This document shows, one piece after another, positions 22,623 through 33,609 of a stretch of 64,000 bases of DNA. Within the stretch, counting starts at the first letter, position 1, and every line of letters starts with the position of its first letter. Under the pieces are notes generated by a model. That model searched no databases. It was not told where the DNA came from and saw nothing but the letters and a program-made list of their open reading frames with translations. A program made the translations under genes and the position numbers. This stretch comes from Chaetoderma sp. LZ-2023a (Eukaryota > Mollusca > Caudofoveata > Chaetodermatida > Chaetodermatidae): NCBI GenBank assembly GCA_034401795.1, contig CM067373.1, forward strand, positions 90,168,996 to 90,232,995. The letters are read 5' to 3'.

Positions 22623-23263
22623 ATATAATCCTCCGCTTGATAGGGGCACCCACCATAGTGGCAATAGTTAAAATCAGATAATAACCAAACGAAAATAGAA
22701 TAAAAGTAAGTAATAAACAAGGGAAAATTAAATAGACAAGTACAGAATAAAACAACACTCTAAAACTAGGTAGAGTGGTTGGATAGGGCAGTACAGAATA
22801 AAACAACAAACCAAACTATGTAGAGCGGTTGAACAAGAGCAATATAAAATTCTAACATTAAGACGCATTAATATCTAAGAATTTATTGTAAGTTTAAAAC
22901 ATATTTGAGTTAAAATAAAGTACAAATGTGCTATTTGATGCTTTGGTAGAATAAAAGCGCTAAGGCGGTAATCGGTTTTAACAAAACACGAAAAGGTTTA
23001 GATGTCCAAAAAGAACTCCAGTATTAATTGGTTGATTTATCACATGTTTATATTGGTACTAAAAATAAGACTGTCAATTTCATCTGCTATATCGGGTAGT
23101 GCCAAGGAAAATTCTAGGTGAACCACACAAGATGTCATACGTTCCCCTCGGACCAGGCATCCCATGCGCCATGGGGATGTGTGGAATGGCCAGAGTAATT
23201 CAACACAACACCCGCAGATGCATTGCTAAATCTATTGTGAGAACCATTATAGGCATAGGTTAA
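22623..23263. other. No gene seen
   Basis: AT-rich, with a partial duplication of a CAGAATAAAACAACA block (22743-22760 and 22793-22812). No coding evidence. Confidence 0.4.
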
Positions 23264-23914
23264 TCATCCTGATATGGTGTTGAGAGTATCAAGTCTGCCG
23301 CAGTGTATGTTGTAACAGAGTTGTCTGATAAGTACTTCAACATTATACAGAAGATCAGAATTATACGGTAGTATCCCACAGGTGGGCAATGCAGTACAGT
23401 CTAGGATAAGTTGAGTAAGCAGGATAGGGTCACTACTAAAGATTTCCCAGTGATGGGAACCACAACATTCGGTCACTGCAGCTTTTATACCCTGTAAACT
23501 GTGTTTCCTATAGTTATGCAGAGCACCACATTGGATAAGGATGTAGGGATAGTCTTCGCTTGCAATCTGACATAAAGGGCAGGTTGGATCGACTTTGTTT
23601 TGATTAAATCTGCTTAGCTTTGACTATACAATATATGTTCCAGTTAAGATGCGAGCATTAATGGCTCCCCTCTTTACATCCTTGACAGTGTGGTCAGTGC
23701 TACTAACAGATAAATGTTGATGGCCAATTGAGAGATCACCAGTGTTACAGTAGGCCAGAGTGCTTTTGTACTCGCAGTCGCTCAATAGTGTTTGAGTCCA
23801 GAATGTATTGATTGCTGATTTGACAATAGACCTCCAATTTTCCTTTGTTTGCACAGCAGCTATCAGGTCATTATCCCAGACCTCACCTTTGTCATGGATT
23901 GGACATAATTCCAA
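23264..23914 (-). pseudogene. LINE ORF2 C-terminal fragment (second copy)
   Basis: Minus strand 23914-23624 contains VKSAINTFWTQTLLSD, then DVKRGAINARILTGTYIV, the lineage-typical segment before the zinc motif. After an in-frame stop the zinc segment is readable between 23620 and 23480, and 23476-23264 gives the extreme C-terminus (SSDPILLTQLILDCTALP, LCYNIHCGRLDTL). It overlaps by about 50 bp, in another frame, with the next relic, so the junction of the two insertions lies near 23890. Confidence 0.75.
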
Positions 23915-24310
23915 AAATGTTTATGGTTGTTCTTGGCACTTTGGGAGATATTCTTTTCGTATAGTTTCAGTGCCTTTCTGGTAGCCTGCCGGACCTGGTT
24001 TCTTGTCCGGCAGTATTCTTCATATGTGGTTTGACTATTGTTTTCTAAGTATTTTTCCCAGAGTCGCTTCTTTTTATTTATCTTGGATTTTGTAGTCCTG
24101 TCGAGGGGAAATTTGTGTTTCTTATTTTTTATTTTTCTCACCGGGATGTATATCTTCTCAACTGCCAGGCATTCTACAGATTATATCATACATATGGTCA
24201 ATGTCAATACAGCCTTCTAGTTGTTTCCTCCAGTTTATGGTCATCGATGCTGCCATAGTTTCGTAGTTACCTCTGTCCCAAAGAATACACCTAGGAAATC
24301 CAAGGTGAAA
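23880..24310 (-). pseudogene. CR1-like LINE, endonuclease-RT linker fragment
   Basis: Minus strand from about 24310: WDRGNYETMAAS and NWRKQLEGCIDIDHMYD, frameshift near 24160, then FPLDRTTKSKINKKKRLWEK, NQVRQATRKALKLYEKNI and NHKHFWNYVQSMTKVRSGI. This order is the hallmark linker between endonuclease and RT of CR1-type LINEs. Both ends are truncated. Confidence 0.8.
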
Positions 24311-24373
24311 CCAATACCTTTGGTGACTCAGCAGAAATTGAATCAATGCAAAAGATAATTCTGGGAATGGAAG

Positions 24374-26762
24374 ATGCTTGGTAGAGGTGAGGATGACCCC
24401 TTGAGACAGGACATAAAGATATTAAAGAAGTCTATCCGTCAAGATCAATGCAAAGTAGAATACAACAAGAGAGTGGCCTTCTTCCGCAAAGACAAAAAGA
24501 TGTTCTTTAAGCTCATTAACCGCCAAAGAGCAAGTATCCAGACAGTCACAAATGAGTTGATTGTTGACGGGGAGAGATTCAGATCAGATCAAGCTATCCT
24601 ATGTGGCTGGGCCAAATATTTTGAGAATCTGGCAGCCCCAACTGACGAGTCAAATTTTCACGAGGTGTATAAGGATGACACAGAGGCTGAAGTAGCCATC
24701 CTGGAAATAGTAGCTGAGAGTTTACCAGTCAACATTGACCCAATCACAGACGATGTGGTAACGCAGGCCATAAAGTGGCTAAAAACAACAAAGCCCCTGA
24801 TGAGAATGGAATTATATCATAACATCTGAAGAATGCAGGGGAAAGCATTATCCCATTGCTGACCAGTATCTTTAACTTGACGATCGAACTGCTGACGGTG
24901 CCAAGATCCTTTAACGATGGATTGATCTTCCCTGTGGCCAAGAAGGGTAAACCAAAAAACATACCTGCTAACTATCGGGGCATTCAAGTCAGCCCCTTGA
25001 TTGGGAAGGTTATAGAGATAGTAGTGATGCAGAGGTGTATCTCCATACTAAAGGTTAGTCAATCTAGGCTGCAGGGTGGATTCACGGATATGGTATCAGT
25101 CCTTAATGCTGCTCTTATTATTGCTGAAACCAATTACGAATATGATGATAACAAGGAGCACCTATCTGTTATCTTCCTGGATGCAGCTAAAGCATTCGAC
25201 ATGGTGTGGATTGATGGCTTGTTGCAAAGCTCTTCCATACAGGCATACCTAAACCCCTGTGGTTGATCATGGTCGACTGGTATAGAGGGCTACGAGCAAG
25301 AGTAAAGTGGAAAGGCGATCTGTCAGAGCACTTTAACATCAAGCAGGGCACTGGTCAAGGTCGAAACTTCTCCACTGAGATGTATTAGGTCTACACGAAC
25401 TCGCTGCTTCACAGAATTGCGGAAGCCAGCATAGGTGTGAAGATTGGTTACCTAGACACACCAGCAGTGGGGCTCGCCGACGATATAGCCATCCTAACCC
25501 CATCACAGATCCCTGACGGTCAAATCCTTCTAAACCGTATAGACGATGACAGCAAGAAAAGCAGAACTACCTACAACATGGGCAAAACCTATGTCATTGA
25601 AAGCAAGATATCTGGCAGTAATGCTCAACTGGTCTTTCAAGGTACTGAACTACAACCATCAGATGAGGCCATACACCTTGGTATCCTCAACAAATCCAAA
25701 GTCAAGGAAAAAGAGCTGCTAGAAGATAGAATGCAGCGGAATATAAAGACCGCAACAAGGGCTACGTTTGCCTTATTTGGATCAGGGTTCCATGGTAAAA
25801 ATGGGTTAAGCCCAATGGTATGTGCGTTCATCTGGAAAACATTCATCCTACCAATCCTCCTATATGGTGCAAAACTATGGAAGTCTAGGTCTAACAATCT
25901 TTCTAGCATGGAAATATTCCAGTCCTCTATGCTTCGCTGACTTAAGGCACTCCCTGATAATACTGCCACAATAGCTGTTTGCGGTCTACTAGGAGTTCTA
26001 CCAGTTGAAGCCTACATAGATATGAGAACTCTTGGCCTACTCAGAAACATACTGGCCCTGGAAGGGAGCTTGGAGCATAACATAGCCATCCGTCAGCTAG
26101 CAATGAAGAGTTCCACATCATCCAGCTGGTTTGTTTATGTTCAGGATGTTCTATATAAGTACAGATTGCCTACAGCCCATGCGTTACTCAGCAACATCCC
26201 CTCTAAAACCCTATGGGCGAAAGAAGTAAAATCTGCAGTTACGGGCTATTGGAGTGATGTGTCAACAGGTGAACTAGCCACTAAGTCATCACTTAAGTAC
26301 GTCTCTATGGCTTCTATCAGCTCCTTCACTGTAGCCAGACTATGGAAAGCCTCAACAAGTAGTCATAACCAGCAACGCATAGCAGTCATCAAAGCTAGGA
26401 TTCTCACGGGAACATATTGGCTCCAGGCCAATCAGGCCAAACAAAATCAGTTCAACACAGATCCTACATGCAAACTATGTGGCACAGCACCAGAAGATAG
26501 GAAGCACTTTATCTTAGTGTGCCCTAGCCTAGCAAAGGTACGTGGTCCTTGTATCAATGACCTACTTAGCGCCACAAATTCATCAAGGTGCGATGCTCTC
26601 CTTGCTCACAACAAAGAGCTACTACTTCAGGCCATATTGGACCTAGACCATGAGTCTATGCCAGAGGTGATCCGCTCTGATGATGAACTGTGTATGAAGC
26701 TGGAACGGATAATATGCTCCTTACTCTTCAAGCTGCATGGAGAGAGAGATGGTGTTTGCTGA
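24374..26762 (+). pseudogene. LINE ORF2 (RT to C-terminal zinc segment), broken
   Basis: The longest plus-strand copy of the PEDREHF lineage. 24374-24829: pre-RT linker (KDKKMFFKLINRQRAS, TNELIVDGE). 24856-25266: RT fingers/palm (NYRGIQVSPLIGKVIE, then FLDAAKAFDMVW with catalytic Asp). 25267-25436: continues in another frame through the GTGQGR motif with a TAG at 25386-25388. 25437-25940: LADDIA, the second catalytic motif in the YADD position, and thumb. 26022-26762: C-terminal region with the zinc segment DPTCKLCGTAPEDRKHF. At least three stops or shifts (24829, 25266, 25940 and the TAG) make it non-functional. No endonuclease is readable upstream, so it is 5'-truncated. The clade is not assigned from sequence alone. 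Confidence 0.85.
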
Positions 26763-27297
26763 CCAACAATTCAACCGGCCCTGTAACTACGCCAAGTTCA
26801 GCGATTCACACACATTGAATGTAAACCGTACCTAGTCTGATCAAATTAATTCAAGGAACCTTTTAGCAATTAATTACTAGTCACCCACTTAGCGTTTGAC
26901 TAAGTTTATTCTGCTTACATTTCCAAACAAATGCATCCTGCTCAGTCATTTGCTATGTATATATATATATATGAACAAAATTTACCTCTGCTGCCTTGGT
27001 TATCGATGTGCTTGCGAGATTACTATTTAACCGTGTCTCCGCTGCCTCGGATATCGACGTGCCTGCGTGATTAACTGTTTATTTATCTATATTCACTTAC
27101 AACGTGAACTTTCTACTCCTGAAAGGAGGTGCTCCATATTTGGAGGAATCTACTAGAAAGATTCCGGATTCCAGATTCAAGATTCATAGCAGAATCTAGT
27201 CATTGGCTTTGCATTGGTGTCTCCATCTAGGTGGATGGTTGTTTCAATTACAGAATGGTCGCTTTTACCAAGAGGTGCAGCATGGTGGACATCATCT
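26763..27297. other. No gene; small tandem repeats
   Basis: Includes a (TA)n run at about 26957-26972 and a diverged 47 bp tandem pair at about 26987-27080 (CTGCCTTGGTTATCGATGTG / CTGCCTCGGATATCGACGTG). May include the 3' untranslated part of the preceding LINE. Confidence 0.5.
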
Positions 27298-27353
27298 ATT
27301 AGTAGATAATATACTTAGCTGTTCTATTAGTAGATAATATACTTAGCTGTTCT
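27298..27353 (+). repeat. Perfect 28 bp tandem duplication
   Basis: Two identical adjacent 28 bp units (27298-27325, 27326-27353) starting ATTAGTAGATAATATAC. It lies at the end of the next LINE fragment and is perfect, so recent. Confidence 0.9.
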
Positions 27354-27560
27354 GGCGGGCAATGACCGAATCTTCCGAAGCATACTGAGATGAAAGATTT
27401 CCAGTTGGCTTACATGCTGTTTTTGAAGAGTAAATATCTCCAGTCCATAGATTAGACGTGGCATAACATATGTTGTTAGAATGCTAGAGCAGATTTTTGG
27501 CGATAAGCCATTAGACCCGTGCAGGCCGATTCCGGTATTTGACCGTTCCGCGGTTCCGCG
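27340..27560 (-). pseudogene. LINE ORF2 thumb fragment
   Basis: Minus strand reads GLHGSNGLSPKICSSIL, RLIYGLEIFTL, QLEIFHLSMLRKIRSLP. It aligns by eye with the thumb of the 24374-26762 element (GFHGKNGLSPMVC, MEIFQSSMLR). A short relic of the same lineage. Confidence 0.75.
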
Positions 27561-28069
27561 TTTTGGTTTTGTTCCAATATCCCGAATCTGGCAATAATTA
27601 CCAGTTTCGTTTACAATTTTGTTAATAAAGGATTTCAACAGCAAAGAGAACGTATTTTACTTTACCAGCTCGATATTTTGAATGTTTGTAATGGTGAGTG
27701 TTTGATTTAAACATCAGGTTACCAATAAATCGGGCGCTAGCATATTTTAAAAGCACTATTTTTAAAATAGCACCTAGAGTATAAATAATAAATATGTACA
27801 AAACTGGTTTTCGTTTACGGTTTTCACTACTCTTATCGACTTATGATTCAAACTAGTGATCCTAAACCGGATAACCGTTCTAAATCGGACAGCCGTATTA
27901 TTTATTAAGTGTAGATTTTACAAGTTACAAATGAATACAGTTTCCAGTAAAACTGAAACTTGTTGGTAGGTTTCAATAATAAAATGAACAATTTCATGAA
28001 ACTGGTTCGAAACTGTTATATTTATAAAAGAATGCCTATAGTTTTAAAGAACTGAAACAATTTACTAAT
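27561..28069. other. No gene seen
   Basis: AT-rich DNA with no supported feature up to the CR1-like LINE start. Confidence 0.4.
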
Positions 28070-28072
28070 TAC

Positions 28073-28740
28073 TGGCGATTTTAATTTTCCAGAAATCGAC
28101 TGGAAAGCAGGTGGTATTTTCGTAAAACAATCACAGCATGCTGATTACTTTCTGGATGCTGTAGGCGATGCTTTCCTGCACCAACATATCTCATTTCCCA
28201 CAAGATATAGAATAAATTGTGAGCCTAGTGTCATAGATTTAGTATTCACCAATGAGGAAGAAATGATTGACAACATAATCCCTCTACCAGCCTTGGTAAA
28301 AGTGACCATATATGCATTTATTATGAACTAAAATGCTACGCTGAACCACAGCAGAATATGACCAATAAATTGGCTTATGACAAAGGTGACTATTCCGCAC
28401 TACAATCAGCTCTAAGTATTAACTGGGAAGCACTTTTCCACAACAAATCCCCCGAAGAATGTTGGATAAATTAAAAAAATCTTGTAAATAAATTCACGAA
28501 AGACTATATTCCAACCAAACAAGTTAAAAACAATAAAAGATATAGACCACCCTGGTTAGACAGAAAGGCCCTCAAGTTAGTGCGAAAAAAAGAAAGGAAG
28601 TGGAAAAGGTATTTGCAAACAAGAGCATCAACAGATTACAACAAATATGTTAGTATACGAAATCATGTGAACCAATTCTGTAAACGGGCAGTTTAAAAAT
28701 ATGAGGAAACTGTAGCTAAAAATAGCAAATCTAATCCAAA
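28073..28740 (+). pseudogene. CR1-like LINE, 5' part (interrupted)
   Basis: Starts inside the endonuclease (GDFNFPEIDWKAGG, then DLVFTNEEEMID), goes through a degraded S-D-H region, and into the EN-RT linker (RPPWLDRKALKLVRKKERKW, SIRNHVNQFCKRAV). It breaks at SKSNPK where another LINE is inserted. The reading path resumes with NPKSFWAYVNSQLKSKDN at 30809. Stops near 28320, 28473 and 28695 show decay. Confidence 0.88.
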
Positions 28741-30808
28741 GTCGTCTTCTTCTTTTCGATCGCTGGTATCACGCTTGGAGAGCCATTCTCAAGATGAAAT
28801 CTGTGGTTTTCTGCAGTTCTTCCACAGGCCCATACAGCTTTTCAAGAAAAGAGGTTGACAAAGGCCAGATCTCTTCTCTCAGCAGCTGATACGTACTGCA
28901 ACATTGAAGTATGTGGTCTGTTCTGCTTCTCCACAAGGACAAGCGGGCGATGTCGTAAGGTGGAACCGCCTGTACATGTGTTGGTTTAGTCTGTTGTGTC
29001 CAGTTCTGAGACGAAAAATGGTCACTTGCTCTGGCCTCGCGAGATGATGGTAGGCATCTTCTGATTGAGGTGTTCTATAGAGTGACTTGATGATAGTCTT
29101 CATCTCTGTATGGGTAACCAAGTTTTCTGTCAGATTCTCTTCTGCTCCCACCTTTGCCATCTTGTCTGCTTCCACATTTCCTTGGACTCCACAGTGTGAG
29201 GGGATCCACTGCAATGCTATCCGAAAGCATTTGATGGTTTGTAGTGCTTCTTCAAGTTGTGGCAGCTTACCTTTGGTGATAGCCTCGAGGACTGAGCGGG
29301 CATCAGATAAAAAGACAATCTGTGCAATAGGGTCTGCTGGTCTGCTGATGGTATTAGCTGCATGAACCAGTGCTTCGACTTCAGCTCTGTAGTTTGTGCA
29401 GTGTTTGCCTGTCGGTATTGCAGCTGACTCATGTTGTCCGTTTGGATACTCTATGTGCAGTCCGGCACCTCCGCTCCTAATTGCATCTTTGGCTGATCCA
29501 TCTGTGTAGATCCTTATCCATGTCTCCTGAGGGTACATTTCTTCCAGCATGACTAGGGTCAGTGCCTTCTTGCTCACATCACTGTGTTCATCTTTGGTTG
29601 TGAGATGAGGTACTGTGGTGCGAATAGCTATGCTCTCTAGTTTGTTTTCCCAGGGTGGAGGATCAAGGATGTGGTTTGGGTCTTCTATTTGTGCTGGCAA
29701 CATTTCTTGGTGTTTCCTTTGAAGTGCTTTTGTCTCTTTCACAAAACTTGATCTTTTAAGTCTTCCTGATGACAGCTGTGCTTGCCTGATCTTCATCGGG
29801 TGGTTGTTGAACGATTTGAACGTTGCAGCTTGGATCAGTGCTTTGCATTCCCTTCCTTTGCTAAGTGCGAGGATTCCTGCTGTCTGCTCCATTTTTTCTA
29901 TTGGTGTTGATCTCATTCCACCAGTGATGATGCGCAGTGCCTGGTTTTGTACTCTGTCGAGGGTCTGTTGATGAGATTTAGCTGCTGTCATCCATGAGCT
30001 GGATCCATACTCAAGGTGTGGTCGTACGGCACCTAGGTAGATGGTCTTGAGGATCCTTTCATTGGCACCCCACTTTGTTCCTGCCAGATTTCTCATGATG
30101 TTTAGCTTTCTTCTGGCCTTTGCCTCTGCGTTCTGTATGTGCTCCTTCCATGTTAATCTTCTGTCGTAGGTGACTCCTAGGTATGTCTGCTGGTCCTCAT
30201 ACTCGAGTGGAGTACCGCCCAGTGTCAGATTGCCAACCTTGGTTTTGGTGGACAGTGAGAATAGCATGGCTGATGATTTTTCTTTGTTGATGGTAATACA
30301 CCAGCGATTGGCCCAAGCTGTAATTCTGTCCACGGCGAGCTGCATTCTGTACATGGCAGTCATTGTGTACTCCTCGGTGCACCAGAGTATGAGGTCATCT
30401 GCATAGAGGGCTGCTTGGATCCCATTGGGCAGCTCTGCTACAATGTCATTAATAAAGAGTATGAACAGAGTTGGTGATAATACTCCGCCTTGTGGCACCC
30501 CTTGTCTCAGCAATACATTCTGTCCAGATTGTCCATCCACCAGCACCCTAGCTCTGCGATTGTGTAGGTATGACTTGGTCCATCGGAACATGTTGCCACT
30601 GATGCCTGTGCGCCGGAGCTTCATGAGGAGGCCATCCTTCCACACCTTGTCAAATGCCTTCTGCAGATCGATAAAGGCAGCTAGCATCACCTTGGCTTGA
30701 AAAGTGTCCTCTATGACCTGTGCAATATGTGTTGTTTGATCTTCTGTGCTCCTGTATCTTCTGAAGCCGGCCTGCTCTGAAACGATAATGTTCTTCGACT
30801 CCAGGTAC
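28741..30808 (-). mobile_element. 5'-truncated I-group-like LINE nested in a CR1-like LINE
   Basis: A 2068 bp insertion on the minus strand, bounded by an 8 bp duplication. It begins abruptly within the RT domain (5' truncation, usual for target-primed reverse transcription) and ends with a very short 3' tail (GAAAAGAAGAAGAC). It carries RT and RNase H, so it belongs to the RNase-H-bearing I group of LINEs. The nearly intact frame suggests it is younger than its decayed host element. Confidence 0.92.
28879..30808 (-). CDS. LINE ORF2: reverse transcriptase and RNase H
   Basis: An open frame of 643 codons (in-frame TTG at 30810 in the target duplication; element sequence starts at 30808). RT: EQAGFR (12-17), FIDLQKAFDKVW (46-57, catalytic Asp), GVPQGGVLSP (104-113), YADD (136-139). 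Thumb to about residue 300 (PHLEYGSSSW 264-273). RNase H: YTDGSA (D436), E477, D503, PSHCG and D549, so all four acidic residues are present. A C-terminal CPCG (624-627) starts a zinc-like segment, but a one-base shift near residue 630 diverts the last part; the normal end remains readable in the neighbouring frame to about 28770. No endonuclease is present, so it cannot be autonomous. Confidence 0.9.
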
Positions 30809-32690
30809 AATCCAAAATCATTCTGGGCTTATGTAAATAGCCAGCTTAAGTCCAAAGATAATGTGGGAGACTTAGAAGATCTTGATGGCAATTTAATAAC
30901 CACAAACGAAAGAAAAAGTCAAGAAGTAAATCGCTTTTTCTCTAGTACCTTCACCAATGAGAACCTAGATAGTATCCCAACATTTGCAACAGAGACTACA
31001 ACAACAATAGACAATATTACTGTCTCTGTTGAAGATGTCAGAAAAAAACTTGCAGATTTAAAAACAAATAAATCAGCTGGTACTGATGACCTGCATCCAA
31101 GAATTTTACATGAACTAAAAGATGTATTATCTGAACCACTTAGCATAATTTATAACAAGTCATTATCAGAAGGGACTATACCTTCTGACTGGAAATGTGC
31201 TAATGTTATACCTGTGCATAGAACAGGAGCAAAGAGGGATCTGAACAATTATAGACCCATCAGTCTAACCTCAGTTCCATCCAAAATACTTGAAACCATA
31301 GTAAGGGACAAGCTGATAGAGTATATGACGAAAAGTTAAATAATTACCGAATACCAACATGGGTTCCTACGGGGGAGATCAACGGTAACTCAAATGCTAG
31401 AAGTAATAGACGAATGGACAAATGCTTTGGATAATAAGAAATCGATTGATGTAATTTATCTTTATTTTAAGAAGGCTTTTGACTCTGTACCACACGAGCG
31501 ATTGTTTATCAAGTTAGACGCATATGGTATTTCGTGGAAACTCCTAGAATGGATTACGTCATTTCTAATAGGAAGAAAGCAGAGAGTCGTGGTTAATGGG
31601 GCAGCTTCAGATTGGGCCATGGTCATAAGCGGTGTCCCACAGGGCAGTGTACTTGGCCCGCTACATTTTGTGATATACGTAAATGACACGCCAAGAAATA
31701 TAAAATCCAGACTATCTTTTCGCAGACGATACTAAACTGTTCAACTCAATAACTGATGTGAGTGATTGTGAAATCCTGCAAAATGATCTAAAGACCATTC
31801 AAAACTGGGCCCAAAATTGGCAATTAATGTTCAACACAAACAAAAGCTCAGTTATGCACATTGGCCACAAGCCAAGTGCCAGTAATTGTAAGTACAAACT
31901 CCTTGATAATGATATAACAGTAGCCCTAAAGGAGGAGAGCGAGATCAATGAGCTGGGTATAATGATCGATTCAAACTTAACATTTGAAACCCATATGAAT
32001 AACATCATATCAAAGGCCAACAGAATGACAGGGCTTATATGGAGAACGTTTCATTCCATTACTACAGACATATTTAAGATGCTGTACCAAAGTTTAATAC
32101 GCCCTCATCTGGAGTATGCTGGTCCCGTTTGGTCCCCACACACATGGAAATTTGCCGAACAATTAGAAAAAATCCAGAAACGAGCCACTAAAATGGTACC
32201 AGCTTTGCAGAACATGTCCTATGAAAATTGTCTTCGAAATCTCAACTTACCAACCTTAATGTATAGAAGAACACGAGGAGATCTCATAAATGTTTTTAAG
32301 TATCTTAATAATATCTACTCACTAAATCCCAGTAAACTATTCACATTAAATCAAGATGACAGAACACGTGGCCACAAATTCAAACTTAGAAAAACTATAG
32401 CGAATACTAACAATAGACTGAATTTTTTCTCCAACAGAATCATAGACTGGTGGAATGCATTACCGGAAACAGTCGTTGACGCACCTATCATAAACACATT
32501 CAAAGCTAGACTAGACAAAATCCATGTAACGCACCCAGTGTACTACAACTATAGAGCATTAGATAAGCCAAATCACCCGAAAATCACCATACATTAATAA
32601 TTAATAATTATAGTTTATACACCAGCTGATAATAGGACGTAAAAGTCCTGGTAAGCTGTATATTTGTTATGTTATGTTAATGAAAAACAT
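30809..32690 (+). pseudogene. CR1-like LINE, RT part (continuation)
   Basis: Continuation of the LINE broken at 28740. 30809-31339: linker and RT start (KSAGTDDLHPRIL, NNYRPISLTSVPSKILE), then a TAA. 31340-31735: QHGFLRGRSTV, YFKKAFDSVPH, GVPQGSVLGP. A frameshift near 31725 leads to FADDTKLFN just before 31758. 31758-32597: thumb and C-terminus (RPHLEYAGPVWSPHTWK, RIIDWWNALPE). The stop at 32597 is followed by a short 3' UTR with a TTATG-type tail near 32675. Active-site motifs are recognisable but the frame has a stop and a shift, so it is dead. Confidence 0.9.
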
Positions 32691-32814
32691 GCATACTATG
32701 GGTACCGAACAGATCTGCGCAAGAATTTAACACAATGTAAAATAGCAAAAATTTTAGTGCAAAAATTTAATTTTTAAACAAATTCCAAGCATTTGAACTG
32801 TTGCAAGTACAACA

Positions 32815-33608
32815 AATTCCATGCAGCAGCTGATTAATGAAGCCCAGCTAAATGCAGCCAACGAATGCTACCTTTTCATTAGTACTAAGACCACCACCAT
32901 GGCAGTTAAAGGCTCGCTGTCTGCGAGCCTATATCTTAATGGAAAGGTACTGGAGACCACAAAGCAGGAAAAACACCTTGGTATCATGAGAAACTCAGCG
33001 TGTACAAATCAGCAGACAATAGAGTGCAGAATAAATTCAGCCAGATGAGCTGCCTATTCCTTGATAGGTGCTGGGCTACATGGATTAAATAGGCTGTTAC
33101 ATCAAAACATATCTGCAATATTTACATCACCCCAGTTCTTCTGCATGGGTTGGAAGGGTAGATTCTTAAATCAGCAGATGTGGACAAGCTCGAGGAACTT
33201 TATAGAGCACATCTTAAGAGAATACAGCACTTGCCAACTGCTTCTGCAAATGTGGCCACCTATTTGTTGCTTGGAGTCCTACCACTTGAAGGTCAACTAC
33301 ATAAAAGGATTCTGACATTGTTCTTAAACATGCTGTGTAGAGAAGGTTCGGTAGAGAAGGATATAATGAAGAGGCAATTGGCTATTAAGCAAGAAACATC
33401 ACACAGTTGGGTGTTGAAAACGAAGCAGATCCTCAATATGTATAGTTTGCCCTCAGCATATAGCCTTTTCAAAAAGTTACCAAGTAAATTGAAGTGGAAA
33501 GAACTGGTGTCAGCTCGGGTGCATGCCCACTGGTACAGGAAACTAAAGGAAGAAGCTGCTGAGAAGAAAACACTGCAGTACCTCAACATAAATTCTTGTG
33601 ATGTGTGA
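32815..33608 (+). pseudogene. LINE ORF2 thumb fragment (PEDREHF lineage)
   Basis: 32821-33048 (NGKVLETTKQEKHLGIM), 33061-33180 (GAGLHGLNRLLHQNI) and 33180-33608 (MDKLEELYRAHLKRIQHLP, ATYLLLGVLPLEGQLHKRIL, SHSWVLKTKQILNMYSLP) parallel the 25600-26350 part of the other plus-strand LINE. A stop at 33046 and frame changes near 33180 break it. Both ends are truncated. Confidence 0.8.
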
Positions 33609-33609
33609 A

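Larger units (their letters stand above)
28733..30816. repeat. 8 bp target-site duplication of the nested LINE
   Basis: AATCCAAA occurs at 28733-28740 and again at 30809-30816, exactly flanking the 2068 bp insert. The interrupted LINE contains the site once in its expected coding order (N-P-K), which confirms the duplication. Confidence 0.9.

Noticed and set aside
29087..30700. Plus-strand frames across the nested LINE
   Set aside because: Antisense shadows of the intact 643-codon RT/RNase H frame.
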